Shown here: positions 7,362-16,971 of the stretch, one piece after another
Position numbering within the stretch: the first letter of the stretch is position 1
How the letters are laid out: the number at the start of each line of letters is the position of its first letter
Made by a program: the position numbers and the translations under genes
Notes under the pieces: model-generated
What the model saw: only the letters and a program-made list of their open reading frames with translations
What the model was told of the DNA's origin: nothing
Database searches by the model: none
Assembly (NCBI RefSeq): GCF_014646055.1
Contig: NZ_BMMS01000044.1
Span: 1-40,343 of the forward strand
DNA length: 40,343 nt
Source: Wenjunlia tyrosinilytica
Lineage (GTDB): Bacteria > Actinomycetota > Actinomycetes > Streptomycetales > Streptomycetaceae
Reading direction: 5' to 3'

Positions 7362-10022
7362 ATGGCGGAGCGGCAGGGGCGGGGCGGTAGGCGAACACCA
7401 GGGATCGATCGCCCAGGGAGCGACGGGCCGTGGGCAGATCTGGCTCGGCTTCTGTATGACGAGTTGTACAAGCCAGCGGGCCGTCCAACGCTGGCGGACA
7501 TCGCAAAGCAGGCTCACATATCTGTTGGATGGGTGAATTACATACTCAAGGGCCAGCGGCCATCCACATGGCAGACAGGCAAGGGTGTTGTCGCGGCGCT
7601 AAAAGGCAAGCCCGACGACTGGGAACCACGGTGGGCGAAGGCCGAGCGCCGTCATGAAGAAGGGCGCCGTGCGGGCAAGTTCCCGCCGCTGCCCTGGGTG
7701 GAGGACGACAGCGAGCGTCCCACCAAGGAATCGTTGGGGGTGGGTGATTGGCAGCGTCCACGTAGGGCGACGTGGCGTTGGGCTCGGAGCATGGCCTGGA
7801 CCCTGCTCGGCTTGTTGGGGATCACCACTGCAGCGGGCCTGGTCGCGTGGCGACAGGACAAGGTTGGATTCGCAGCCGCAGGGCTGGCACTGGCAGTCGA
7901 GCTGGCTGCTGCCGCGGCATGGCAGCAGCAGCATCGCCATCGGGCCAACTCCTCCTTACGCAGACGCCAAGTGATGATCAAGCACGTTCTGTTCCGGGCC
8001 GAGGAGACCCTGTCCCACAGAGGGAAGAACCTCTACCTGCATCCGCGGTTCACCCGGCTCACCGACGAACCCGGCACGAGGCGGGACAGACGCAGGCATC
8101 GACGATCATCAGGACCCCACGCCATCCGAGAACCAGTAGCCGAGGATACGACGCTCCGTGAACTCTTCGGTTCTGCGGCGGAAAGCCTCGTACTCATCGG
8201 CGATTCCGGACTCGGCAAGACGACCCAACTGGCCACTCTGGCTAGGGAACTCTCCCTCGAAGCACTGAAGCAGATCGAGGAGATCGATACAGGTCAGAGG
8301 CACAAGCCGCCCGTGATCCCGCTTCTGCTCAGCCTGGCCAGGTACCGTGGGCAGCCCCTGCATGACTGGATCGCCGACGAGGTCAGGATCGCCTACGACG
8401 GCATCTCCACGGAGATTACCCGCGCCTGGCTGGCCGAAGACGCGATCCTGCCCCTCCTGGACGGACTCGACCGAGTACCCGAGGAACACCGGTATGCCTG
8501 CGCAGAGGAGATCCGTCAGTTCCGGGAGCAGTGCACCGGAGTGGTGGTGACCTGCCGTGAACGTGACTATGGTCTCGCCAAGACCATCCGGGCCTTACAG
8601 TATATCGAACTCGGTAAGCCCGACCGCCACCAAGTGCAAGCGTACCTGACCACCCACGCTGATGCTCTGGCCGACGTACGCGCCGCGTTGGAGGCGGATC
8701 GCAACCTCTGGGGTTTGCTGCAATCCCCATTGATGCTCAACATCATCAGCCACACCTACGCCCATCGGCCTGCGACTGAGCTACGCGATCCAGGCACCCC
8801 CGAGCAGCGCCTCAGCCGCATCCTTGACGCCTACGTCCGCCGCATGCTCGACCACCGCTCCACTTCGTACCAGGACCGCGAGACCCTGCAGTGGTTGACG
8901 TGGCTCGCCCGCACCCTCACGGCCCGAGGGGAACACGTGCTCTACCTCGACCGGATCGATCCGACTTGGGTTCCCCGAGCCGTGGGTGATCCATGGGATA
9001 CGGTCGGCGGGATCCGCGGCCGGCGATATTCAGCGCTGTGGAACCTCCTCACGCTTGACGGCTTGGTGGAACGCCTTGAGGGCGGTCAGGGCGGAGGACG
9101 TCGGAACTCGCCCCCGGGGCGCTGGTCGGTGGACGCCATCACGATCGGTCTCATCGCTGGTATCGCGGTGCTCCTGGGGGCGGTTTTCCTCGCTGCTACA
9201 GGAACCCTGACGGAACCAGATCTGCTGGGTATCGCGGCGTTCCTGTTCATCGCCAGCGGCCGACTGTGGGGATCAGTCCTCGAACACCTGCTGATAAAAG
9301 GCGTAAACCCAGTGGAACGAGTCACCTGGACTTGGCAGTGGCGCTCCTCGACGACGGACAACTACAAAAACATCGTCTCCACCGACTTCAAGCACCTGAC
9401 GATGTTTCATGTAATAACCAACGCTATGCAGGTGTTCTTCATCTTTGTATCTATGGGCACCGTTAGCGCTCACCCGGACGACTTGAGCGCCATCGCCTTC
9501 TTCTTTGCAGCTGCGTTGGGATGCGCGGAACTGTTCATCTCAGACCGCCTGATACCGCACATCACCGAACACCGTGCCCAACCCAACGAAGGCATCCGCC
9601 GCTCAGCCCGGTACTGCGCGATCAGCGCGATCTGCTTCGGCCTCACCGCCGGAGTCCTGACTGCTGGCATCACCATGCTCTCCGACGACACCACCACACC
9701 AGGGCGTATGGCCCTTACAGGTCTCATCGTCGGTACCTACATAGGATTGTCTCGCGGGCTCGGCCTCGGCGGCTACGCCGTCCTGCGCCACATTGTCATG
9801 CGAGTCCTGCTGGCACGTTCCGGCTCTGCCCCCCTTCGCTACAAACACTTCCTCCATGACTCCGAAATCCGCATCCTGTTGCGCCGCTCTGGTAGCGGAT
9901 TCATTTTCCCGCACCAACTACTTCTAGAACACTTCGATATCCCGTACGAATCCTTGCTCGCCCGCGTGCATGGCGATTGCCCAACAGCACACATGGGTGA
10001 GAACGCTGGTCCTCGGAGTTGA
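7362..10022 (+). CDS. Membrane-anchored NACHT NTPase with N-terminal HTH
   Basis: 886 aa. In order: an Xre-like helix-turn-helix at about aa 30-80 (LADIAKQAHISVGWVNYILKG) and two hydrophobic helices at about 146-188. A NACHT-type STAND NTPase domain starts near 260, with Walker A GDSGLGKTT (about 280) and Walker B ILPLLDGLDRV (about 362). A C-terminal half carries about six hydrophobic segments between 590 and 803. Family knowledge: bacterial NACHT proteins include antiphage sensors, and others are regulators. The HTH plus a many-helix tail in place of a repeat sensor is an unusual layout. The start is ATG 7362 with GAGGGAG about 12 nt upstream. The gene is isolated, flanked by relics of mobile elements and near a restriction-modification gene, which suits a defence role (inference). 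Confidence 0.8.
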   Translation: MAERQGRGGRRTPGIDRPGSDGPWADLARLLYDELYKPAGRPTLADIAKQAHISVGWVNYILKGQRPSTWQTGKGVVAALKGKPDDWEPRWAKAERRHEEGRRAGKFPPLPWVEDDSERPTKESLGVGDWQRPRRATWRWARSMAWTLLGLLGITTAAGLVAWRQDKVGFAAAGLALAVELAAAAAWQQQHRHRANSSLRRRQVMIKHVLFRAEETLSHRGKNLYLHPRFTRLTDEPGTRRDRRRHRRSSGPHAIREPVAEDTTLRELFGSAAESLVLIGDSGLGKTTQLATLARELSLEALKQIEEIDTGQRHKPPVIPLLLSLARYRGQPLHDWIADEVRIAYDGISTEITRAWLAEDAILPLLDGLDRVPEEHRYACAEEIRQFREQCTGVVVTCRERDYGLAKTIRALQYIELGKPDRHQVQAYLTTHADALADVRAALEADRNLWGLLQSPLMLNIISHTYAHRPATELRDPGTPEQRLSRILDAYVRRMLDHRSTSYQDRETLQWLTWLARTLTARGEHVLYLDRIDPTWVPRAVGDPWDTVGGIRGRRYSALWNLLTLDGLVERLEGGQGGGRRNSPPGRWSVDAITIGLIAGIAVLLGAVFLAATGTLTEPDLLGIAAFLFIASGRLWGSVLEHLLIKGVNPVERVTWTWQWRSSTTDNYKNIVSTDFKHLTMFHVITNAMQVFFIFVSMGTVSAHPDDLSAIAFFFAAALGCAELFISDRLIPHITEHRAQPNEGIRRSARYCAISAICFGLTAGVLTAGITMLSDDTTTPGRMALTGLIVGTYIGLSRGLGLGGYAVLRHIVMRVLLARSGSAPLRYKHFLHDSEIRILLRRSGSGFIFPHQLLLEHFDIPYESLLARVHGDCPTAHMGENAGPRS

Positions 10023-10069
10023 ACGACCGTCCATCCAGATCGATCGGACGCCTGCCTAAAGTCGCCCAA

Positions 10070-10108
10070 AGTCTACGCCGGTCCCGCTCCCGAGGATCGG
10101 CGTAGACT
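10070..10108 (+). terminator. 11-bp inverted repeat after the NACHT gene
   Basis: AGTCTACGCCG (10070-10080) is exactly reversed at 10098-10108, about 50 nt beyond the NACHT stop codon. Probable terminator; it might instead mark a transposon-debris border. Confidence 0.4.
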
Positions 10109-10193
10109 TCCGGGGCATGCGATGGCCTGCAACTCAGTACCGATGCTGTGGAGATGTTCCGAGACCTCGCTCTCAGGCCGGGAAGCCGCACCG

Positions 10194-10558
10194 TCACGCG
10201 ACCATCCGCAACCGGCCCACCGCCTCGTTCTCGGGCGGCTCCATGTCCAGGTGCCAGGTCCCGAAGCGCCGGGTCTTGCTCGTGATGTACGGGGTGACTG
10301 TGGCCAGGTCCACCGGGTCCACCTCCCAGCCCTCGTCTATGAGGTCGTTGGCCACCTTCGTGATGTCCACGGGGGTATGAAAAATGAGGCAGTTCGCCAG
10401 CAGCTCGTTGAACTTGATGGTCTTCTCCTGGTGGTCCGGGTCGTTGTCCTGGAGCACGTCGGAGGCGAACATCAGCCAGTTGCTGAACTGTGGAACGCCT
10501 CGACCTTTTTCGTCATCGCCTGGATGGATTCGCGCAGCTCGGGTTCCGACAGAAACCT
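10194..10558 (-). pseudogene. Tn3-family transposase, C-terminal fragment
   Basis: The segment NWLMFASDVLQDNDPDHQEK, followed by KFNELLANCLIFHTPVD and DPVDLATVTPYITSKTRRFG, is the C-terminal end of a Tn3-type DDE transposase. The residues before it are out of frame. Reading the other frame gives FLSEPELRESIQAMTKKVEAFH, the expected preceding stretch, so one nucleotide was lost near 10488. Only about 120 of the roughly 1000 residues of a full enzyme remain. No resolvase or 38-bp terminal repeat was seen. Confidence 0.75.
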
Positions 10559-10587
10559 GAGGAGCACGATCGTCCGACAATCGCCAA

Positions 10588-10842
10588 GGTGTCCCGATCC
10601 TTGCCGACCGCGCCTACATGGGGGCCGGTCCGTGGGCAACGACGTCCGTCAGGCGCCCGCCGGGCCGCGACCTCACGCCAACCCAGCAAACCGTCAACCG
10701 CGCACTGTCCGCAGCGCGGGCACCGGTCGAGCGCGGCGTCGCACGTCTGAAGTCGTGGCGGATCCTCCGCAGGGCACGATGCAGTCCGAATCGAATGTCG
10801 TCAATCACCGCAGCCATCCTCGCCCTGGAGCGGCAGCGCTGA
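10588..10842 (+). pseudogene. IS5-type (DDE_Tnp_4-like) transposase, C-terminal fragment
   Basis: The frame reads GVPILADRAYMGAG, then LTPTQQTVNRALSAARAPVERGVARLKSWRILRR, and ends SSITAAILALERQR. This matches the last third of IS5-group transposases: the second catalytic Asp region and the ARAPVERGVARLK segment with the catalytic Glu. The 5' part is missing and is replaced by the Tn3 fragment. Confidence 0.7.
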
Positions 10843-10850
10843 AAACGCTC

Positions 10851-12195
10851 AGTGTTCTGTCCAGGAGCTCGCGTCGGCAGGTCTGTATCCAGCGCTCGTT
10901 TGGCGGCCTTCCCGGTCGGAGCGCGCCAGGGCGACGACCGCGCCAGCCTCGCCGGTGGGTGATCAGGCGGCTTGGGGTCGTGGTCGGCCCCAGCGTTGTT
11001 GGCGTTCGCTGCGGGCCTTGGCGCGTTCGCGGCGTTGGGCGGCCAGGACGTCGGGGTGCCGGGCGTTGGTGTTGCGCCACCGGAGGTAGTCCTGGAGTTT
11101 CCGGGCGAGCACGGTGTGGTTCGGATGGTTGGAGCCACCCATGACGAAGTTGCGCAGTGGCCCGAACTGGGCCTCGATCGGGTTGGCCCACGACGCGCTG
11201 GTCGGCGTCAGGCATAACTCGACCTTGTGTTTCCTTGCCCAGGCCCGGATCGCCGGGGTCTTGTTCGCCGACAGGTTGTCCATGATCACGTAGATGGGGG
11301 CGCCGTCGGGTCGGGCGGCCCGGATCGACTTCAGTGCCGTGAGGCTGTGGTCGCCGCCTTTGCGGCGGCGGGTCACACCCCGCAGCTGGTCATCGCCGAT
11401 GGAGTAGCAACCGTGGAAGTAGCGGATACCGTGGGTGCGGTGGTAGGTGGCCGGCAGTCGCTCCGGTTTCTTCTCCGGGGGCCCAGCCGGAGCCGTGGCA
11501 GGGGCGGATCGACAGCGGGCCGAACTGGTCGAAGGCGAAGCATCGGTCCGGGAAATGGCTGGTCACGTGCTCGATGCGGTCGAGTTTGGCGTCCTTGTCA
11601 GGATCTTTGGACTCCTTCCAGGTGCGAGTGCGCTGGAAGGAGATCCCGTGTTCGCGCAGGATCTGTCGCAGCCGTTCCCGGCCGATCTTGACCGTCCGGA
11701 CCCGGTTGCGGGCCAGGTGGTCGGCGAGCTTGCGAAGGCTCCAGTGCGTGAACGGACGTCCCACCGTCACCGGGCGGGTCTGGGCCGTCGCGATGATGAA
11801 CCCGCGTTCGTCATCGCCGATCAGGCGGGGACGGCCTCCCGCCCACCGAGGGTCCAGCGCGGCCAGGCCCTTCTCGTTGAACGCGTGGATCACATCGCGG
11901 ACAGTGTCCTCGTGAGCGGCGACCAACCGGGCGATCGCTGTGACCGGAGTGCCCGATGCCGACGCCATGATGATCAGGGCCCGTCGGACCCGCACCGACT
12001 CGTGTCTGCCCCGCCGGACGATCTGCTGCAGCTTCTGACCCTCGTTGTCACTCAACCGCCGTGCCCTGACTGGCTCTGCCATCCACGACCTCACCCTCAA
12101 CAGCGACCATCCGGCCATCAAGAGCGAGCCTGGCAGCCCCAGCACCGCAAGCACCAACCCACGACCACCCCGGCGAACGTTCGTGGACAACGCAC
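10851..12195 (-). mobile_element. IS630-family insertion sequence (ends inferred)
   Basis: The transposase region is bounded by imperfect inverted ends: AGTGTTCTGTCCAGGAGC at 10851 and, reading inward from 12195, AGTGCGTTGTCCACGAACG. The family inserts at TA, and a TA does follow the right end (12196-12197), but this TA is shared with the neighbouring IS427-group copy. The left TA was not found, so the exact tips are uncertain. Confidence 0.5.
10963..12082 (-). pseudogene. IS630-family transposase in two frames
   Basis: The first frame, from the preferred start at 12082 (MAEPVRARRLSDNEGQKL), carries the helix-turn-helix region (TPVTAIARLVAAHEDTVRDVI). It then reaches the DDE domain (FAFDQFGPLSIRP, first Asp). 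At about 11480, a run of five C shifts the frame. Continuing in the other frame gives the expected YHRTHGIRYFHG, then YVIMDNLSANKTPAIRAW (second Asp) and SWANPIEAQFGPLR (Glu). All three catalytic residues are therefore present across the two frames. IS630-type elements sometimes use programmed frameshifting, so it may still be functional; otherwise it is a pseudogene or a homopolymer sequencing error. Confidence 0.75.
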
Positions 12196-12197
12196 TA

Positions 12198-13095
12198 GGC
12201 CGTTTCGTTTGGATCAGCTGATCGTTGGTCCGGGTGTGTCGTTGACTGATGCGCAGTGGGCCGGATCGAGCCGTTGTTGCCGGACCGGACGCCCAGGCGA
12301 GGTGGTCGATGGCGAGATCACCGTGAGGTGATCGATGCGATCGCCTGGAAGTTCCAGACCGGGTCGCAGTGGGTCCACCTGCCCGAGAAGTACGGCAACC
12401 GGAGGGGTATCTGCAACCGGCTTCGCATGTGGGCCGTCGATGGAACCTGGGAGCGGGTGTTCACCGCGCTCATGGCCCAGGCTGACGCTGACGAGGACCT
12501 GGACCGGGCCGTCTCGGTGGACTCCACGATCGTGCGCGCCCACCAGCACGCGGCCGGGGCCCGCAAGAAAGGGACCCGGCCCGCGAGCCGCACGACTACG
12601 CCATCGGCCGCTCCCGCGGCGGGCTGAGTACGAAGATCCATCTTGCGGCCGACGCTCGCTGCCGATCCCTGGCGTTCGTTCTCACCACCGGACAGGCCGG
12701 TGACGCGCCCGCCTTCGTGGATGTGATGGCGCGCCTGCGTGTCCCCCGCCGCCGCGGGCGACCCCGCACCAGACCGGATGTGGTCCTGGCCGACAAGGCG
12801 TACTCCTCACGCGCCATCCGCGACCACCTGTGCAGGCGCGGCATCCGGGCGGTCATCCCCGTTCCGGCTGATCAACGCGGCCACCGCCTGCGTCGCGGCA
12901 GCCGAGGCGGCAGGCCACCTGCCTTCGACCGCGAGGCGTACAGTCAACGCACCACCGTCGAGCGGTGCATCAACCGCTCGAAACAGTGGCGCGGCATCGC
13001 CACCCGCTACGAGAAAACAGCCACGATCTACCTCGCCGGACGCCACCTCGCAGGCATCTTCCTCTGGTCGGCAAGATGATCCAAACGAAACGGCC
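12198..13095 (+). mobile_element. IS5-family insertion sequence, IS427 group, complete with ends
   Basis: GGCCGTTTCGTTTGGATCA (12198-12216) is repeated in perfect inverted orientation at 13077-13095. Both ends are flanked by TA inside CTAG (12195-12198 and 13095-13098). IS427-group elements characteristically insert into CTAG/TA sites. The element is 898 bp and landed at the right tip of the IS630 copy. The perfect ends suggest recent insertion. Confidence 0.9.
12256..13079 (+). pseudogene. IS427-group transposase in two frames
   Basis: The first frame (GTG 12256) reads RIEPLLPDRTPRRGGRWRDH and continues to AVSVDSTIVRAHQHAAGARKKG, with the first catalytic Asp. The second frame resumes as DYAIGRSRGGLSTKIHLAAD, then VVLADKAYSSRAI (Asp) and TTVERCINRSKQWRGIATRY (Glu). 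The switch lies at about 12567-12575 and is in the -1 direction, as in many IS427-type orfA/orfB pairs. Another nucleotide seems missing near 12262, where LTDAQWA would otherwise precede RIEPLL. The TGA stop lies within the right inverted repeat. It could be a programmed-frameshift gene or inactive. Confidence 0.8.
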
Positions 13096-13299
13096 TAGGG
13101 GACCCCTTTAAGGGCCTGCAGCACCGACCTGTGCCAGAGCTGCGGATCAGAAGGTTGAACCCGTGCAGCGCGGGGAGATGGGGGCACTGCCGGAGGCCGG
13201 TGGGTGTACGCAGCCTTGAGACCCTCTCGACGGTCAGTGATGTTGTACTTACCCTGTGTTGAGTTGGATACCAGGAGTGTGCTGGCCTCTGGGGGCGGG

Positions 13300-16200
13300 A
13301 TGCAGCGCAGGGACGGGTTTCGGCGGATCATCAGCGAGTTCGGTGCAGCGTGCAAGCAGGCATTGCTGCACGGGCAGAAGGAAGCCGCGATCCGTCGCGC
13401 CGTGGAGACGCTTCTCGTCGACGCGGCGAACGTGTTAGGGCTACAGGCCGTCCTGCATGCCGAGGTAGCGATTGCCGCGCACCGAATCCGCCCCGACCTG
13501 GCTGTGCGGATCGGGAAGTTATCTCGCAACATCGTCGGCTACGTCGAGCTGAAGAGCCCGGACAAGAGCGTGATCCATCCTGGCGGACTGAACCAACGTG
13601 ATCGACGGCAGTGGGAGGGCATGGCGAAGCTCCCCAACTTGATCTACACCAACGGCCAGACCTGGATCATGTATCGCTCAGGGCGGCAACACGGCGACGC
13701 CATCCATCTCAACGGCGATCTGCGTACTGCCGGGGCCCGCCTGCGGCTACCGGTAGCCAGCGAAGCCGCCTTCGAATCAATGCTGACGGCGTTCTTCAGT
13801 TGGCAGCCGCATCCACTGACATCGATGCGGGAAGTTGTCGCTCAGGTAGCCCCGCTGTGCACACTCCTGCGCGATGCTGTCCACGACCGGCTCGACGCCG
13901 AGGCCAGGCTCCCGCGCCACCGGCGTCCCTTCACTGACCTGGCCTCCACTCTCGAAGTCGATCTCTTTCCCACCACTGATGATCGGGACAAACGCGCGGC
14001 CTTCGCCGACCGCTATGCCCAATCCGTCACCTTCGCGCTCCTACTCGCAAGCTCGGATGCCGCCGATGGCCATGACAGCTCACTGGCCAGGATGAGCCTG
14101 CATGAGGTCGGCCGCCGGCTGGGAGCGGAGCATTCCGTCATGGGGCGCGCTCTGCAGATCCTCACCGACCAGGTCGAGGGAGAATTTCGCGACAGCCTCG
14201 ACATGCTCGTTCGCGTCATCGACGCCATCGACTGGCGGAGCGCCCTGGCCAGCGAACCCGGCTTCCACATCCACCTTTACGAACACTTCCTGCAGGAGTA
14301 CGACCCCGACCTCCGCAAGGACTCCGGCACCTACTACACCCCAGCGCCGCTGATGGAGGAGATGATCCGCCTTGTCGACGAAGTGCTGATCACCACGCTG
14401 GGTTGCCCAGCCGGTTTCGCCGACCCTGGCGTGTCCATCATCGACCCGGCCATGGGCACCGGCACCTTCCTCACCGGCATCATCGACCTCGTCGCCCGCA
14501 AGCAGTCCGAGGGCGGAAATGATGGCTTCCGTGCCGAATCCGTCCAAGAACTCGCAGGCCGACTGATCGGCTTCGAAAAGCAGATGGGCGCTTTCGCCGT
14601 TGCGCAGATGCGCGTCGGGCAGATGCTGCGTTCTCTCAACGCCCGGGTTCGGCTGCGCGACATGCGCCTACATCTAGCCGACACCCTTGCTGACCCCTGG
14701 CGGCCGAGCGAACTCTTCACCCGCTACGGCGCCCTGTGGGGCCCCTTGCGCGACGACGCTGAAGCCGCAAGCTTCATCCAGCGCGAAGGCCGCATCACTG
14801 TCGTCATCGGCAATCCTCCCCACCGCGAACAGGCGGAAGGCCAGGGTGGATGGATCGAGAATGGCTCACCAGACCGAGGCGCCCCACCGCTGGACGCCTT
14901 CCGGCTACACGGTGCGGCAGGGGTGTACGAGAACAAACTGAAAAGCCTCTGCACCTACTTCTGGCGCTGGGCCACGCACAAGGTGTTCGACCAGTACGAC
15001 GACCACCGTCACGGCGTTGTCTGCTTCGTTAGTACCGGCGGGTTCATCCGCGGCGCCGGCTTTCAGGGCATGCGCTCGTACCTGCGCCGCACTTGCACCG
15101 AGGGCTGGGTCATCGACCTCACTCCTGAAACGAAGAGACCGCCACTCAACAGCCGTTTCTTCCCGGGCGTCCAGCAGGAATTAGCCATAGCCATTTTTGT
15201 CCGCAAGCAAGGCGAGCGGCGAGACCAACTGGCCCCTGTCCACTACGCGGCCGTCCACGGCACTCGCCGGGACAAAGAAGAGCAACTACACGACCTGCAC
15301 ATCAACGGCCCCGACTGGCGCACTTCCCGGCCTGTCAAGCACGCCCCCTTCACACCCGCCTCCCACAGCGGCTGGGACTCCTTTCCCGCTCTCACCGACC
15401 TCATGCCCTGGCGTAAACCGGGCATAAAACCCAACCGGAACTGGGTCTTCAGTCCATCCAAAACCACCTTGCGTCGACGATGGGACCGCCTCGTCCAGGA
15501 ACGTGACCTCTCAACGCAAAAGGCACTGTTCAAAGAGACCCGCGACCGCACCTTGGACAAGGAAGCCGTCCAGATACCCGGTCACCCCCACCCGCCGACC
15601 CTTCTCCGCGACGAGCACAGCGCCTGTCCTGTTCCGATACGCGTCGCCCGCAGAGCCTGGGACCGCCAATGGCTCATACCCGACGGGCGCGTCATCGACT
15701 TTTCCCGCCCGGAGCTATGGCAAGCCGTCATAGACGGCCAGGTCTTCATCGTCGAACAGCACTCACAACGCCTGCAGACTGGCCCAGCCCTGCTCTTTAC
15801 CGCGCTCATCCCGGACATGCACTACTTCAACGGCAACGGCGGTCGCGTGCTGCCGTTCCTGCATGCAGACCGCTCGCCCAACATCGCCCCCGGGCTGTTA
15901 CATCACCTCGCCAACTCCTACGGTCTCCAAGAGGTCATCCCGGAAGACCTGCTGGCCTACGTCGGCGCCGTCACCGCCCATCCCACCTTCACCGAGCGCT
16001 ATGCAGACGACCTCAACTCACTCGGCGTACGCATCCCCTTGACCGCCGCTAGTGACCTCTGGCATGAGGCCGTCAGCCTGGGACACCACATTCTGTGGGC
16101 GTCCACCTTCGGCACACGAAGCATCAGTCCAGGTGATGGACGCCCCGCAGGCACATCGAACTGGTGGAGAGACCTGCATCCCGAGATCACATACGCCCGA

Positions 16201-16764
16201 CAAGTCGCGCCTGACGGGCTCCCCTCCACGATCACCTACGACTCCGAAAACGAGCACCTGATCATCGAGGGGGGCGTCTTCACTGGCGTCACGCCGCGCA
16301 TGCGCAACTACACCACCGGCGGTCGTAACGTACTCGACAGCTGGCTCGCGTACCGCAGCACCCGCAGCGCCGGCAAGGTGACCAGCGAACTCGACCGCGA
16401 GCGCCCAGAGCACTGGGAGCACGAGTGGAGTCGGGAACTCGTGGAGATCCTCGCCGTACTTAGTCACCTGACTGACCTGGAGCCGCGGCAGGCAGAGTTA
16501 CTCGACCGCATAGTGACCGCCCCTCTGATCGATGTGGCTGAACTGAATCGGCGCCGCATCCTCCCAGTACCCGAGCGCGCCAAGAACGCTCGCACCGATC
16601 CGGACCACGCGTTTCTGCCCGGCCTGGAAACAGTCGATGGTCAACCTCCTGGACCTGTCGAGCCTCTAACGCCCCCGAACGACTCCCCGGGTGACGCGGC
16701 ACCTGACCGGCACTCACCTGTGCGGCCCGGCCCTCATGCCCGACGGCACCGCGGTCGGGCATGA
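13300..16764 (+). CDS. Type ISP-like single-chain restriction-modification enzyme without helicase
   Basis: About 1155 aa from ATG 13300 (the frame opens at GTG 13204; ATG 13300 was chosen because family-like sequence begins there). Seen: an N-terminal PD-(D/E)xK nuclease (RPDLAV near aa 64, VGYVELKSP near 80, LPNLIYTNG). An alpha-helical coupler ends in YEHFLQEYDPDLRKDSGTYYTP. An N6-adenine methylase follows, with motif I DPAMGTGTF (about 383) and motif IV GNPPHREQ (about 505). A long C-terminal region resembles the type ISP specificity domain. Family knowledge: LlaBIII-type ISP enzymes also carry a RecA-like helicase between nuclease and methylase. It is missing here, so the layout is closer to type IIG/IIL. 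NPPH in place of NPPY/F is a key substitution. Flanked by an IS and a Uma2 relic. Confidence 0.8.
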   Translation: MQRRDGFRRIISEFGAACKQALLHGQKEAAIRRAVETLLVDAANVLGLQAVLHAEVAIAAHRIRPDLAVRIGKLSRNIVGYVELKSPDKSVIHPGGLNQRDRRQWEGMAKLPNLIYTNGQTWIMYRSGRQHGDAIHLNGDLRTAGARLRLPVASEAAFESMLTAFFSWQPHPLTSMREVVAQVAPLCTLLRDAVHDRLDAEARLPRHRRPFTDLASTLEVDLFPTTDDRDKRAAFADRYAQSVTFALLLASSDAADGHDSSLARMSLHEVGRRLGAEHSVMGRALQILTDQVEGEFRDSLDMLVRVIDAIDWRSALASEPGFHIHLYEHFLQEYDPDLRKDSGTYYTPAPLMEEMIRLVDEVLITTLGCPAGFADPGVSIIDPAMGTGTFLTGIIDLVARKQSEGGNDGFRAESVQELAGRLIGFEKQMGAFAVAQMRVGQMLRSLNARVRLRDMRLHLADTLADPWRPSELFTRYGALWGPLRDDAEAASFIQREGRITVVIGNPPHREQAEGQGGWIENGSPDRGAPPLDAFRLHGAAGVYENKLKSLCTYFWRWATHKVFDQYDDHRHGVVCFVSTGGFIRGAGFQGMRSYLRRTCTEGWVIDLTPETKRPPLNSRFFPGVQQELAIAIFVRKQGERRDQLAPVHYAAVHGTRRDKEEQLHDLHINGPDWRTSRPVKHAPFTPASHSGWDSFPALTDLMPWRKPGIKPNRNWVFSPSKTTLRRRWDRLVQERDLSTQKALFKETRDRTLDKEAVQIPGHPHPPTLLRDEHSACPVPIRVARRAWDRQWLIPDGRVIDFSRPELWQAVIDGQVFIVEQHSQRLQTGPALLFTALIPDMHYFNGNGGRVLPFLHADRSPNIAPGLLHHLANSYGLQEVIPEDLLAYVGAVTAHPTFTERYADDLNSLGVRIPLTAASDLWHEAVSLGHHILWASTFGTRSISPGDGRPAGTSNWWRDLHPEITYARQVAPDGLPSTITYDSENEHLIIEGGVFTGVTPRMRNYTTGGRNVLDSWLAYRSTRSAGKVTSELDRERPEHWEHEWSRELVEILAVLSHLTDLEPRQAELLDRIVTAPLIDVAELNRRRILPVPERAKNARTDPDHAFLPGLETVDGQPPGPVEPLTPPNDSPGDAAPDRHSPVRPGPHARRHRGRA

Positions 16765-16772
16765 GGGCCGGG
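16726..16772 (+). terminator. 19-bp perfect hairpin overlapping the stop codon of the ISP gene
   Basis: 16726-16744 and 16754-16772 are exact reverse complements around a 9-nt loop. The stop codon of the ISP gene lies in the right arm, so the last codons are part of the stem. A strong stem without T-tract; terminator likely. Confidence 0.65.
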
Positions 16773-16785
16773 GAGCAGCTGCTTC

Positions 16786-16971
16786 GTGGCTCGCACACCT
16801 CCTCGTCTCACTCTCTTGCCGACGACCTCACGAGGCACCGGACCGCCTGAAGGAGGAAGGGCTAGCCAGAACGGATTCGCGACGAAGACCTACCCGGACG
16901 GAGACGTGTTCACCGGCGTCCTCAAGGTAGCGGCCCCGTTCCCGGTGGAGATCAACCTCGGTCAGATCTGA
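16786..16971 (+). pseudogene. Uma2-like endonuclease, C-terminal remnant
   Basis: The last 32 residues (FATKTYPDGDVFTGVLKVAA, then PFPVEINLGQI) resemble the C-terminus of actinomycete Uma2/DUF820 putative endonucleases. The residues before them are not Uma2-like and the PD-(D/E)xK core is absent. It is most likely the tail of a gene lost by rearrangement. Recognition is by memory of the family ending and should be tested. Confidence 0.4.
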
